The notes beneath the pieces are model-generated. The model had not been told where the DNA came from. It ran no database searches and was given only the letters and a program-made list of their open reading frames with translations. A stretch of DNA of 64,000 bases from Chamaelirium japonicum (taxonomy: Eukaryota > Streptophyta > Magnoliopsida > Liliales > Melanthiaceae), in the NCBI GenBank assembly GCA_947650365.1, contig CANTAL010000002.1:2053501-2117500 (forward strand), read 5' to 3'. Both the position numbers and the translations under genes were made by a program. Of this stretch, positions 1 through 13,089 are shown one piece after another; position 1 is the first letter of the stretch, and each line of letters starts with the position of its first letter.

Positions 1-840
1 TAATTCATTCGCACAATCTATTCTAATTCATTCGAACGATCCATTCTAAGTCATTCGTACGATCCATTCTAATTCATTCGCACAATCCATTCTAATTCAT
101 TAGCACGATCCATTCTAATTCTTTCGTATGATCCATTCTAATTCACAATTCTAATTCATTCGCACGTATCCATTCTAATTCATTCGTACGATCCATTCTA
201 ATTCATTCATACGATCCATTCTAATTCATTAGCACAATCTATTCTAATTCATTCGTACGATCCATTCTAATTCATTCGCACGATCCATTCTAATTCATTC
301 GCACGAATGTATCCATTCTAATTCATTTGTACGAATGTATCCACTCTAATTCATTCGTACGATCCATTCTAATTCATTAGCACGATCCATTCTAATTCAT
401 TCGTACGATCCATTCTAATTCATTTATACGATCCAATCTAATTCATTCATACGATCCATTCTAATTCATTCGTACGATCCATTCTAATTCATTCGTACGA
501 TTCGTGCGAATGTATCCATTCTAATTCATTCGTACGATCCATTCTAATTCATTCGTACGAATGTATCCATTCTAATTCATTTGTATGAATGTATCCACTC
601 TAATTCATTCATACGATCCATTCTAATTCATTAGCACGATCCATTCTAATTCATTCGTACGATCCATTCTAATTCATTTATACGATCCAATCTAATTCAT
701 TCGCACGATCCATTCGCATTCACTCAAACGATCCATTCTAATTCATTCATATGATCCATTCTAATTCATTCGCACGAATGTATCCATTCTAATTCATTAG
801 CACGATCCATTCTAATTCATTAGCACGATCCAAATTCATT
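1..840 (+). repeat. F block, left edge of window
   Basis: Bases 1-180 are nearly identical to 24411-24590 (constant offset 24,410), including the odd short joins TTCACAATTCTAATTC and CGCACGTATCC. Bases about 240-790 resemble 17320-17870, including the rare variant CGCATTCACTCAAACG at 715. The block ends at GATCCAAATTCATTTACGAATG, where the direction flips. Confidence 0.9.
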
Positions 841-1176
841 TACGAATGAAATAGAATAGATCGTACGAATGAATTAGAATAGATCGTGCGAATAAATTAG
901 AATAGATCGTATGAATGAATTAGAATGTATCGTGCGAATGAATTAGAATATAGATCGTACGAATGAATTAGAATGGATCGTATGAATGAACTAGAATGGA
1001 TCGTGCGAATGAATTAGAATGGATCGTACGAATGAAATAGAATTGATCGTACGAATGGATCGTACGAATGAATTAGAATGGATCGTACGAATGAATTAGA
1101 ATGGATCGTATGAATGAATTAGAATAGATCGTACGAATGAATTAGAATGGATCGTACGAATGAAATAGAATGGATT
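841..1176 (-). repeat. R block
   Basis: This block has about 14 reverse-direction monomers. It leaves through a J2-like joint (GGATTCGCACGAATGAATCC) at about 1173. Confidence 0.88.
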
Positions 1177-2826
1177 CGCACGAATGAATCCATTCTAATT
1201 CATTCGTACGATCCATTCTAATTCATTCGCACAATCTATTCTAATTCATTCGAACGATCCATTCTAAGTCATTCGTACGATCCATCCTAATTCCTTCGTA
1301 TGATCTATTCTAATTCATTCACACGATCCATTCTAATTCATTCGTACGATCCATTCTAATTCGTGCGAATGTATCCATTCTAATTCATTCGTACGATCCA
1401 TTCTAATTCATTCATACGATCCATTCTATTTCATTCGTACGATCCATTCTTACTCATTCGTACGATCCATTCTAATTCATTTGCACGAAGGTATCCATTC
1501 TAATTCATTTGTACTATCCATTCTAATTCCTTCGTATGATCCATTCTATTTCCTTCGTACGATCCATTCTAATTCATTCGTACGATCCATTCTAATTCAT
1601 TCGTGCGATCCATTCTAATTCCTTCGTATGATCCATTATAATTCATTCGTACGGTATGATTCATTCTAATTCATTCGTACGATTCATTCTAATTCAATCC
1701 ATTCTAATTCATTCGTACGATCCATTCTAATTCATTTGTACGATCCATTCTAATTCATTCGTACGATTCATTCTAATTCAATCCATTCTAATTCATTCGT
1801 AATATCCATTCTTACTCATTCGTACGATCCATTCTAATTCATTCGCATGAATGAATCCATTCTAATTCATTCGTATGATCCATTCTAATTCATTCGTATG
1901 ATCCATTCTAATTCATTCGCATGAATGTATCCATTCTAATTCATTCGTACGATCCATTCTATTTCATTCGTACGATCCATTCTAATTCATTCGCAAGATC
2001 CATTCTTACTCATTCGTACGATCCATTCTAATTCATTCGCACAATCCATTCTAATTCATTCATTAGCATGATCCATTCTAATTCATTCGTACGATCCATT
2101 CTAATTCATTCGCACGATCCATTCTAATTCATTCGTACGATCCATTCTAATTCATTCATACGATCCATTCTAATTCATTCGTACGATCCATTCTAATTCA
2201 TTCGTACGATCCATTCTAATTCATTCGTACGATCCATTCTAATTCCTTCGTATGATCCTTTCTAATTAATTCGTACGATCCATTCTAATTCATTAATACG
2301 ATCCAATCTAATTCATTCGTACGATCCATTCTAATTCATTCGTACGATCCATTCTAATTCATTCGCACAATATATTCTAATTCATTAGTACCATCCATTC
2401 TAATTCATTCGTACGATCCATTCTAATTCATTCGTACGATTCATTCTAATTCATTCGTACGATCCATTCTAATTCATTCGCACGATCCATTCTAATTCAT
2501 TCATACGATCCATTCTAATTCCTTCGTACGATCCATTCTAATTCATTCGCACGATCCATTCTAATTCATGCATACGATCCATTCTAATTCATTCGTACGA
2601 TCCATTCTAATTCATTCGCACGATCCATTCTATTTCATTCGTATGATCCATTCTAATTCATTCGCACAATCTATTCTAATTCGTTCATACGATCCATTCT
2701 AATTTATTCGCACGATCCATTCTAATTCATTCATACGATCCATTCTAATTCATTCATATGATCCATTCTAATTCATTCGCACGATCCATTCTAATTCATT
2801 CGTACGATCCATTCTAATTCATTCTA
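1177..2826 (+). repeat. F block, 1.65 kb
   Basis: The block opens with the CGAACGATCCATTCTAAGTC variant also seen at 33, 24443 and 31630. It holds several double units in which GATTCATTCTAATTCAATCC replaces one monomer (1682, 1768), and two GTACGGTATGATTC units. It ends on the symmetrical join TCCATTCTAATGGA at about 2826. Confidence 0.9.
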
Positions 2827-3855
2827 ATGGATACATTCGTGCAAAAGAATTAGAATGGATTGTATGAATGAATTAGAATGGATCGTACGAATGAGTAAGA
2901 ATGGATCGTACGAATGAATTAGAATGGATCGTACGAAGGAATTAGAATGGATCGTACGAATGAATTAGAATGGATCGTATGAATGAATTAGAATGGATCG
3001 TGCGAATGAATTAAAATGGATCGTACGAAGGAATTAGAATGGATCGTACGAATGAATTAGAATGGATCGTGCGAATGAATTAGAATCGATCGTACGAATG
3101 AATTAGAGTTGATACATTCGTACGAATGAATTAGAATGGATCGTATGAATGAATTAGAATAGATTGTGCGAATGAATTAGAATGGATCGTACGAATTAAT
3201 TAGAATGGATCGTATGAATGAATTAGAATGGATCGTGCGAATGAATTAGAATGGATCGTACGAATGAATTAGAATGGATCGTACGAATGAATTAGAATGG
3301 ATCGTACTAATGAATTAGAACAGATTGTGCGAATGAATTAGAATGGATCGTACGAATGAATTAGAATGGATCGTACGAATGAATTAGAATGAATTAGAAT
3401 GGATCGTACGAATGAATTAGAATGGATCGTACGAATGAAATAGAATGGATCGTATGAATGAATTAGAATGGATCATGCGAATGAATTAGAATGGATCGTA
3501 CAAATGAAATAAAATGGATTCGCACGAATGTATCCATTCTAATTCAATGGATCGTGCGACTGAATTAGAATGGATCGTATGAATGAATTAGAATGGATCG
3601 TACGAAGGAATTAGAATGGATCGGACGAAGGAATTAGAATGGATCGTACGAATGAATTAGAATGGATCGTGCGAATAAATTGGAATGGATCGTATGAATG
3701 AATTAGAATGGATCGTGCGAATGAATTAGAATATGGATCGTACGAAGGAATTAGAATGAATCGTACGTACGAATTAGAATGGATCGTACGAATGAGTAAG
3801 AATGGATCGTGCGAATGAATTAGAATGGATCGTACGGATGAAATAGAATGGATTT
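2827..3855 (-). repeat. R block with one 28-bp F interruption
   Basis: Reverse monomers are interrupted at 3520-3547 by a J2 module (CGCACGAATGTATCC then TTCTAATTCAATGG) that turns to F for about one monomer and back. A minus-strand open frame of 82 codons (3611-3859) is only the satellite read through with its stop codons mutated. Confidence 0.88.
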
Positions 3856-4543
3856 GCACGAATGTATCTATTCTAATTCATTCATACGATCCATTCTAAT
3901 TCATTCGTACGATTCATTCTAATTTCTTCGTATGATCTATTCTTATTCATTCGCACAATCTATTCTAATTCATTCGTACGATCCATTCTAATTCATTCGC
4001 ACGATCCATTCAAATTCATTCATACGATCCATTCTAATTCATTCGTACGATCCATTCTAATTCATTCGTACGATCCATTCTAATTCATTCGCACAATCTA
4101 TTCTAATTCATTCGTACGATCCATTCTAATTCATTCGCACGATCCATTCTAATTCATTCGCACAATCTATTCTAATTCATTCGTACGATACATTCTAATT
4201 CATTCGCACGATCCATTCTAATTCATTCATACGATCCATTCTATTTCATTCGTACGATCCATTCTAATTCATTCGTACGATCCATTCTAATTCATTCGTA
4301 CGATTCATTCTAATTCAATCCATTCTAATTCATTCGTACGATCCATTCTTACTCATTCGTACGATCCATTCTAATTCATTCGCACGAATGAATCCATTCT
4401 AATTCATTCGTATGATCCATTCTAATTCATTCGCATGAATGTATCCATTCTAATTCATTCGTACGATCCATTCTAATTCATTAATACGATCCAATCTAAT
4501 TCATTCGTACGATCCATTCTAATCCATTCGTATTCATTCGCAT
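3856..4543 (+). repeat. F block
   Basis: Forward monomers with alternating GTAC, GCAC and GCACAATCT types. The block ends with CCATTCGTATTCATTCGC then ATGGATTG, a join that recurs at about 10330 and 12950. Confidence 0.88.
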
Positions 4544-4680
4544 GGATTGAATTAGAATGGATCGTACGAATGAATTAGAATGGATCGTACGAATGAATTA
4601 GAATGGATCATACGAAAGAGTAAGAATGGATCGTGCGAATGAATTAGAATGGATCGTACGAATGAAATAGAATGGATTCG
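4544..4680 (-). repeat. short R block
   Basis: Six reverse monomers end in J2 at about 4675. The same R segment with the same two joints recurs at 10335-10450 and 12954-13089. Confidence 0.86.
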
Positions 4681-5471
4681 CACGAATGTATCCATTCTAA
4701 TTCATTCATACGATCCATTCTAATTCATTCGTACGATCCATTCTTACTCATTCGTACGATCCATTCTAATTCATTCGCACGAATGAATCCATTCTAATTC
4801 ATTCGTATGATCCATTCTAATTCATTCGCATGAATGTATCCATTCTAATTCATTCGTACGATCCATTCTAATTCATTTGCACGAATGTATCCATTCTAAT
4901 TCATTCATACGATCCATTCTAATTCATTCTTACAATCTATTCTAATTCATTCGTACGATCCATTCTACGATCCATTCTAATTCATTCGTACGTTCCATTC
5001 TAATTCATTCATACGATCCATTCTAATTCATTCGCACGATCCATTCTAATTCATTCGCATGATCCATTCTAATTCATTCATACGATCCATTCTAATTCAT
5101 TCGTATGAATCCATTCTTACTCATTCGTACGATCCATTCTAATTCATTCGCACGATCCATTCTAATTCATTCATATGATCCATTCTAATTCATTCGTACG
5201 ATCCATTCTAATTCATTCGTACGTTCCATTCTAATTCATTCGCACAATCTATTCTAATTCATTCCTACGATCCATTCTAATTTATTTGTACGATCCATTC
5301 TAATTCATTCATACGATTCATTCTAATTCAATCCATTCTAATTCATTCCATTCTAATTCATTCGCACGATCCATTCGCATTCACTCAAACGATCCATTCT
5401 AATTCATTCATACAATCTATTCTAATTCTTTTGCACGAATGTATCCATTCTAATTCATTCATACGATCCAT
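4681..5471 (+). repeat. F block
   Basis: Forward monomers, including two 28-bp units and one CGCATTCACTCAAACG unit near 5376. The block ends at CGATCCATTCGTGCGAATG. Confidence 0.88.
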
Positions 5472-6410
5472 TCGTGCGAATGAATTAGAAATGATACGTG
5501 CGAATGAATTAGAATTGTGAATAAGAATGGATCATACGAAGGAATTAGAATGGATCGTGCTAATGAATTAGAATGGATTGTGCGAATGAATTAGAATGGA
5601 TCGTACGAATGACTTAGAATGGATCGTTCGAATGAATTAGAATAGATTGTGCGAATGAATTAGAATGGATCGTACGAATGAATTTGAAAGGATACATTCG
5701 TGCGAATGAATTAGAATGGATCGTATGAGTGTGAATGAATTAGAATGGATCGTGCGAATGAATTAGAATGGATCGTATTAATGAATTAGAATGGATCGTG
5801 CGAATGAATTAGAATGGATCGTACGAATGAGTAAGAATGGATCGTGCGAATGAATTAGAATGGATTGTACGAATGAATTAGAATGGACCGTACGAATGAA
5901 TTAGAATTGATATATTCGTGCGAATGCATTCTATTTCATTCGTACGATCCATTCTAATTCATTCGCACGATCCATTCTAATTCATTCATACGATCCATTC
6001 TAATTCATTCGTACGATCCATTCTAATTCATTCGTACAATCCATTCTAATTCATTCGTATGATCCATTCTAATTCATTCATACGATCCATTCTAATTCAT
6101 TAGCACAATCTATTCTAATTCATTCGTACGATCCATTCTAATTCATTCGCACGATCCATTCTAATTCATTCGCACGAATGTATCCATTCTAATTCATTTG
6201 CATGAATGTATCCACTCTAATTCATTCGTACGATCCATTCTAATTCATTAGCATGATCCATTCTAATTCATTCGTACGATCCATTCTAATTCATTTATAC
6301 GATCCAATCTAATTCATTCATACGATCCATTCTAATTCATTCGTACGATCCATTCTAATTCATTCGTACGATCCATTCTAATTCGTGCGAATGTATCCAT
6401 TCTAATTCAT
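5460..6410 (+). repeat. higher-order repeat, partial copy D
   Basis: About 950 bp match 16690-17610 at a constant offset of 11,206 bp (checked at 5515 and 6212). Confidence 0.88.
5472..5925 (-). repeat. R block, part of a 3.7-kb HOR copy
   Basis: The block carries the rare join GAATTGTGAATA (5515) and the CGAATGACTTAG and ATCGTTCG variants in the same order as at about 16690-17120, with a constant 11,206-bp offset. Confidence 0.9.
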
Positions 6411-7072
6411 TCGTACGATCCATACAAATGAATCCATTCTAATTCATTCGTATGATCCATTCTAATTCATTCGTACGATCCATTCTAATTCATTCGTACG
6501 ATCCATTCTAATTCATTCTAATTCATTCGCACGATCCATTCTTTCATTCGTACGATCCATTGTAATTCATTCGTACGATCCATTCTAATTCATTCGCACA
6601 ATCTATTCTAATTCATTCGTACGATCCATTCTAATTCATTCGCACGACCCATTCTAATTCATTCGTACGATCCATTCTAATTCATTCGTACGATCCATTC
6701 TAATTCATTCGTACGATCCATTCTAATTCATTCGCACGATCCATTCTAATTCATTCATACGATCCATTCTATTTCATTCGTATGATCCATTCTAATTCAT
6801 TCGTACGATTCATTCTAATTCATTCGTACGATCCATTCTAATTCATTCGCACAATCTATACGTTCCATTCTAATTCATTCGTAAGATCCATTCTAATTCA
6901 TTCGTACGATCCATTCTAATTCATTTGTACGATCCATTCTTACTCATTCGTACGATCCATTCTAATTCATTTGCACGAAGGTATCCATTCTACTTCATTC
7001 GTACTATCCATTCTAATTCCTTCGTACGATCCATTCTAATTCCTTCGTACGATCCATTCTAATTCCTTCGTA
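5926..7072 (+). repeat. F block
   Basis: The left half continues the HOR copy that begins in the preceding R block (to about 6410). The right half has the ACAATCTATACGTTCC join at 6851 that is repeated at 7390. It ends on the palindromic turn CCTTCGTACGAATGAATT. Confidence 0.88.
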
Positions 7073-7265
7073 CGAATGAATTAGAATGGATCGTACAAAT
7101 GAATTAGAATGGATCGTACGAATGAATTAGAATGGATCTTACGAATGAATTAGAATGGAACGTATAGATTGTGCGAATGAATTAGAATGGATCGTACGAA
7201 TGAATTAGAATGGATCGTACGAATGAATTAGAATGGATCGTGCGAATGAATTAGAATGGATCGAA
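7073..7265 (-). repeat. R block
   Basis: This block has eight reverse monomers and includes GGAACGTATAGATTGTGC, the reverse complement of the ACAATCTATACGTTCC join that flanks it on both sides (6851, 7390). The block is therefore an inverted piece of its neighbours. Confidence 0.86.
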
Positions 7266-7752
7266 CTAATGTATCCATTCTAATTCATTTGTACGAATGT
7301 ATCCACTCTAATTCATTCGTACGATCCATTCTAATTCATTCGTACGATCCATTCTAATTCATTCGTACGATCCATTCTAATTCATTCGCACAATCTATAC
7401 GTTCCATTCTAATTCATTCGTAAGATCCATTCTAATTCATTCGTACGATCCATTCTAATTCATTTGTACGATCCATTCTTACTCATTCGTACGATCCATT
7501 CTAATTCATTTGCATGAAGGTATCCATTCTACTTCATTCGTACTATCCATTCTAATTCCTTCGTACGATCCATTCTAATTCCTTCGTACGATCCATTCTA
7601 ATTCATTCGTACGATCTATTCTAATTCATTCGTACGATCCATTCTAATTCATTCATACGACCCATTCTAATTCATTCATACGATCCATTCTAATTCATTC
7701 GCATGATCCATTCTAATTCATTCGCACGATCCATTCTAATTCATTCGTACGA
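7266..7752 (+). repeat. F block
   Basis: Bases about 7379-7600 repeat 6840-7060 at a 539-bp offset, including the GCACGAAGG/GCATGAAGG unit, CTACTTC and GTACTATCC variants. Confidence 0.88.
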
Positions 7753-8711
7753 ATTGATCGTACGAATGGATCGTACGAATGAATTAGAATGGATCGTTCG
7801 AATGAATTAGAATGGATCGTATGAATGATTTAGAGTGGATCGTAGTAATGAATTAGAATGGATCGTGCGAATGAATTAGAATGGATCGTACGAATGAAAT
7901 AGAATTGATCGTACGAATGGATCGTACGAATGAATTAGAATGGATCGTTCGAATGAATTAGAATGGATCGTATGAATGAATTAGAATGGATCGTAGTAAT
8001 GAATTAGAATGGATCGTGCGAATGAATTAGAATGGATCGTGCGAATGAATTAGAATGGATCGTACGAATGAATTAGAATGGGTCGTACGAATGAATTAGA
8101 ATGGATACACGATCCAGATCCATTCTAATTCATTCGCACAATCTATTCTAATTCATTCGTAGGATCGTACGAATGAATTAGAATAGATCGTACGAATGAA
8201 TTAGAATGGATACGAATGGATCGTACGAATGAGTAAGAATGGATCGTACGAATGAAATAGAATGAATTGTACAAATGAATTAGAATGGATCATACGAATG
8301 AATTAGAATGGATTCATTCGTGCGAATGAATTAGAATGGATCGTACGAATGAGTAGAATGGATCATGCGAATGAATTAGAATAGATCGTACGAATGAAAT
8401 AGAATGGATTGTACGAATGAGATAGAATGGATCGTACGAATGAATTAGAATGGATACATTCATGCGAATGAATTAGAATGGATCATACGAATGAATTAGA
8501 ATGGATTCATTCGTGCGAATGAATTAGAATGGATCATACGATTGAGTAAGAATGGATTGTACGAATGAAATAGAATCGATCGTACGAATGAATTAGAATG
8601 GATCGTACGAATGAATTAGAATGGATCGTATGAATGAATTAGAATGGATCATTTGAGTGAATGCGAATGGATCGTGCGAATGAATTAGAATGGATTGAAT
8701 TAGAATAGATT
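7753..8711 (-). repeat. R block with a 50-bp F insert
   Basis: The block starts with a 151-bp tandem duplication (7752 and 7903). A J1 junction at 8103-8121 turns to F for about two monomers (to 8162), then a TAGGATCGTACG join returns to R. It ends in a J2-like joint at about 8709. Confidence 0.86.
8103..8121. repeat. J1 junction, first of about 20 copies
   Basis: GGATACACGATCCAGATCC joins an R monomer to an F monomer. Same orientation: 8103, 9517, 11137, 32140, 35314, 39556, 54689, 57553. Reverse-complement orientation: 9714, 11334, 12380, 22904, 30416, 31282, 37587, 43031, 46754, 50641, 51904, 55753 (starts; each 19 bp). One flank has GCACAATCT monomers and the other a GTACGACCC monomer, and these flanks flip with it. 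No function is known to me. Confidence 0.9.
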
Positions 8712-9118
8712 CGCACGAATGTATCCATTCTAATTCATTCGTACGATCCATTCTAATTCATTCGTATGATCCATTCGTACGATCAATTCTATTTCATTCG
8801 TACGATCCATTCTAAGTTATTCGCACGATCCATTCTAGTTCATTCATACGATCCATTCTAATTCATTCGTATGATCTATATTCTAATTCATTCGCACGAT
8901 CCATTCTAATTCATTCATACGATCCATTCTAATTTATTCGCACGATCCATTCTAATTCATTCGTACGATCTATTCTATTTCATTCGTACAATCCATTCTT
9001 ACTCAATCGTATGATCCATTCTAATCCATTCGTAAAATCTATTCTAATTCATTCATACGATCTATTCTAATTTATTCGCACGATCCATTCTAATTCCTTC
9101 GTATGATCCATTCTAATT
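8712..9118 (+). repeat. F block
   Basis: Forward monomers rich in CATACG and TTTATTCGCACG variants. It ends at TTCTAATTTGGATCGTGC. Confidence 0.86.
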
Positions 9119-9726
9119 TGGATCGTGCGAATGAATTAGAATGGATCGTATGAATGAATTAGAATGGATACATTCGTGCAAATGAATTAGAATGGATCGT
9201 ACGAATGAGTAAGAATGGATCGTGCGAATGAATTAGAATGGATTGTACGAATGAAATAGAATAGATCGTACGAATGAATTAGAATGGATCGTATGAATGA
9301 ATTAGAATGGATCGTGCGAATGAATTAGAATGGATCGTATGAATGAATTAGAATGGATTCATACGAATGAATTAGAATGGATCGTATGAATGATTTAGAA
9401 TGGATCGTGCGAATGAATTAGAATGGATCGTACGAATGAATTAGAATGGATCGTATGAATGAATTAGAATGGATCGTAGTAATGAATTAGAATGGATCGT
9501 ATGAATGAATTAGAATGGATACACGATCCAGATCCATTCTAATTCATTCGCACAATCTATTCTAATTCATTCGTAGGATGTTGCGAATGAATTAGAATGG
9601 ATACATTCGTGTGAATGAATTAAAATGGATAATACGAATGAGTAAGAATGGATCGTAGAATTAGAATGGATCGTATGAATGAATTATAATAGATTGTGCG
9701 AATGAATTAGAATGGATCTGGATCGT
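9119..9726 (-). repeat. R block with a 50-bp F insert
   Basis: J1 at 9517-9535 leads into two F monomers (to about 9577). R then resumes with GGATGTTGCG and exits through J1 in the opposite orientation at 9714-9732. The same arrangement, J1 then short F then R then J1 flipped, recurs at 11137-11352. Confidence 0.87.
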
Positions 9727-10334
9727 GTATCCATTCTAATTCATTCGTACGACCCATTCTAATTCATTCGTACGATCCATTCTAATTCATTCGCACGATC
9801 CATTCTAATTCATTCGCACGATCCATTCTAATTCATTCATACGATCTATTCTAATTCATTCATATGATCCACTCTAATTCATTCGTACGATCCATTCTAA
9901 TTCATTTGTAGTATCCATTCTATTTCATTCGTACTATCCATTCTAATTCCTTCGTACGATCCATTCTAATTCATTCATACAATCCATTCTAATTCTTTTG
10001 CACGAACGTATCCACTCTAATTCATTCGTACGATCCATTCTAATTCATTTGTACGAATGTATCCTTTCTAATTCATTCGTACGATCCATTCTAATTCATT
10101 CATACGATCCATTCTAATTCATTCGTACGATCCATTCTAATTCATTCGCACGATCCATTGAATTAGAATGGATACATTCGTGCGAATCCATTCTATTTCA
10201 TTCATACGATCCATTCTAATTCATTCGCACGATCCATTCTAATTCATTCATACGATCCATTCTATTTCATTCGTACGATCCAATCTAATTCATTCGTACG
10301 ATCCATTCTAATTCATTCGTATTTATTCGCATGG
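9727..10334 (+). repeat. F block with a 23-bp R insert
   Basis: The right flank of J1 shows the GTACGACCC monomer typical of that joint. At 10158-10190 a single R monomer sits inside the J2 module in its reverse orientation. Confidence 0.87.
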
Positions 10335-11146
10335 ATTGAATTAGAATGGATCGTACGAATGAATTAGAATGGATCGTACGAATGAGTAAGAATGGATCGT
10401 GAGAATGAATTAGAATGGATCGTACGAATGAAATAGAATGGATTCGCACGAATGTATCCATTCTAATTCAATGGATCGTGCGAATGAATTAGAATGGATC
10501 GTACGAATGAATTAGAATGGATCGTACGAATGAATTAGAATGGATCGTACGAATGAATTAGATTGGATCGTACGAATGAAATAGAATGGATCGTATGAAT
10601 GAATTAGAATGGATCGTGCGAATGAATTAGAATGGATCGTACGAATGAAATAGAATGGATTCGCACGAATGCATCCATTCTAATTCAATGGATCGTGCGA
10701 ATGAATTAGAATGGATCATACGAATGAATTAGAATGGATCGTACGAATGAATTAGAATGGATCGTACGAATAAATTAGAATGGATCGTACGAATGAATTA
10801 AAAAGGATACATTCGTACAAATGAATTAGAATGGATCATACGAATGAATTAGAGTGGATACGTTCGTGCAAAAGAATTAGAATGGATTGTATGAATGAAT
10901 TAGAATAGATCGTACGAAGGAATTAGAATGGATAGTACGAATGAATTAGAATGGATACTACGAATGAATTAGAATGGATAGTACGAATGAATTAGAGTGG
11001 ATCATATGAATGAATTAGAATAGATCGTATGAATGAATTAGAATGGGTCGTGCGAATGAATTAGAATGGATCGTGCGAATGAATTAGAATGGATCGTACG
11101 AATGAATTAGAATGGGTCGTACAAATGAATTAGAATGGATACACGA
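10335..11146 (-). repeat. R block with two short F inserts
   Basis: J2 modules at about 10441 and 10659 each flip to F for one monomer (TTCTAATTCAATGG) and back, 218 bp apart, so the pair is itself a small tandem unit. It leaves through J1 at 11137-11155. Confidence 0.87.
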
Positions 11147-11748
11147 TCCAGATCCATTCTAATTCATTCGCACAATCTATTCTAATTCATTCATACGATC
11201 CATTCTAATTCTACGATCCATTCTTACTCATTCGTATTATCCATTTTAATTCATTCACACGAATGTATCCATTCTAATTCATTCGCACGATCCTACGAAT
11301 GAATTAGAATAGATTGTGCGAATGAATTAGAATGGATCTGGATCATGTATCCATTCTAATTCATTCATACGATCTATTCTAATTCATTACTACGATCCAT
11401 TCTAATTCATTCATACGATCCATTCTAATTCATTCGTACGATCCATTCTAATTTATTCGCACGATCCATTCTAATTCATTCATACGATCCATTCTAATTC
11501 ATTCGTATGAATCCATTCTAATTCATTCATATGATCCATTCTAATTCATTCGCACGATCCATTCTAATTCATTCATACGATCCATTCTAATTCATTCGTA
11601 CGATCTATTCTATTTCATTCGTACAATCCATTCTAATTCATTCGCACGATCCATTCTTACTCATTCGTACGATCCATTCTAATTCATTTGCACGAATGTA
11701 TCCATTCTAATTCATTCATACGATCCATTCTAATTCATTCGCACGATC
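11147..11748 (+). repeat. F block with a 50-bp R insert
   Basis: A short R stretch (11295-11345) lies between a GATCCTACGAATG turn and J1 in flipped form at 11334-11352. The unit TACTCATTCGTATTATCC at about 11233 is a marker shared with the 34.9, 39.1, 48.6 and 54.3 kb copies. Confidence 0.86.
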
Positions 11749-12390
11749 CGAATTAGAATGGATCATACGAAGGAATTAGAATGGATCGTGCGAATAAATT
11801 AGAATGGATCGTATGAATGAATTAGAATATATTGTGCGAATGGATTAGAATGGATCATACGATTGAGTAAGAATGGATTGTACGAATGAAATAGAATAGA
11901 TCGTACGAATGAATTAGAATGGATCGTGCGAATAAATTAGAATGGATCGTATGAATGAATTAGAATGGATCGTGCGAATGAATTAGAATATAGATCGTAC
12001 GAATGAATTAGAATGGATCGTATGAATGAACTAGAATGGATCGTGCAAATGAATTAGAATGGATCGTACGAATGAAATAGAATTGATCGTATGAATGAAT
12101 CATACGAATGAATTAGAATGGATCGTGCGAATGAATTAGAATGGATACATTCGTGTGAATCTATTCTAATTCAAATGGATAATACGAATGAGTTAGAATG
12201 GATTCGTGCGAATGGATACATTCGTGCGAATGAATTAGAATGGATACATTCGTGTGAATGAATTAAAATGGATAATACGAATGAGTAAGAATGGATCGTA
12301 GAATTAGAATGGATCGTATGAATGAATTAGAATGGATCATACGAATGAATTAGAATAGATTGTGCGAATGAATTAGAATGGATCTGGATC
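11749..12390 (-). repeat. R block
   Basis: Bases 11900-12060 resemble the reverse block at 880-1040, including the GAATATAGATCG join. A 16-bp F scrap lies at 12158-12173. It leaves through J1 at 12380-12398. Confidence 0.86.
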
Positions 12391-12953
12391 GTGTATCCAT
12401 TCTAATTCATTCGTACGACCCATTCTAATTCATTCGTACGATCCATTCTAATTAATTCGCACGATCCATTCTAATTCATTCGCACGATCCATTCTAATTC
12501 ATTCATACGATCCATTCTAATTCATTCATATGATCCACTCTAATTCATTCGTACGATCCATTCTAATTCATTCGTAGTATCCATTCTAATTCATTCGTAC
12601 TATCCATTCTAATTCCTTCGTACGATCCATTCTAATTCATTCATACAATCCATTCTAATTCTTTTGCACGAACATATCCACTCTAATTCATTCGTACGAT
12701 CCATTCTAATTCATTTGTACGAATGTATCCTGTCTAATTCATTCGTACGATCCATTCTAATTCATTCGTACGATCCATTCTAATTCATTTGCACGATCCA
12801 TTGAATTAGAATGGATACATTCGTGCGAATCCATTCTATTTCATTCGCACGATCCATTCTAATTCATTCATACGATCCATTCTATTTCATTCGTATGATC
12901 CAATCTAATTCATTCGTACGATCCATTCTAATCCATTCGTATTCATTCGCATG
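12391..12953 (+). repeat. F block, near copy of 9727-10334
   Basis: The order of variants (GTACGACCC, CATATGATCCACTC, GTAGTATCC, CACGAACATATCC, then a one-monomer R insert at 12803-12822) repeats that of the block starting at 9727, so 9.6-10.4 kb and 12.3-13.1 kb are direct copies. Confidence 0.87.
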
Positions 12954-13089
12954 GATTGAATTAGAATGGATCGTACGAATGAATTAGAATGGATCGTACG
13001 AATGAATTAGAATGGATCGTACGAATGAGTAAGAATGGATCGTGCGAATGAATTAGAATGGATCGTACGAATGAAATAGAATGGATTCG
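12954..13089 (-). repeat. short R block
   Basis: Reverse monomers bounded by the CGCATGGATTG turn and J2 at about 13083. It matches 4544-4680. Confidence 0.86.

Noticed and set aside
3611..3859. 82-codon open frame on the minus strand as a gene
   Set aside because: It is satellite monomers read through where stops have mutated; 23-residue period, low complexity, no initiation context, and it ends at the usual monomer stop.
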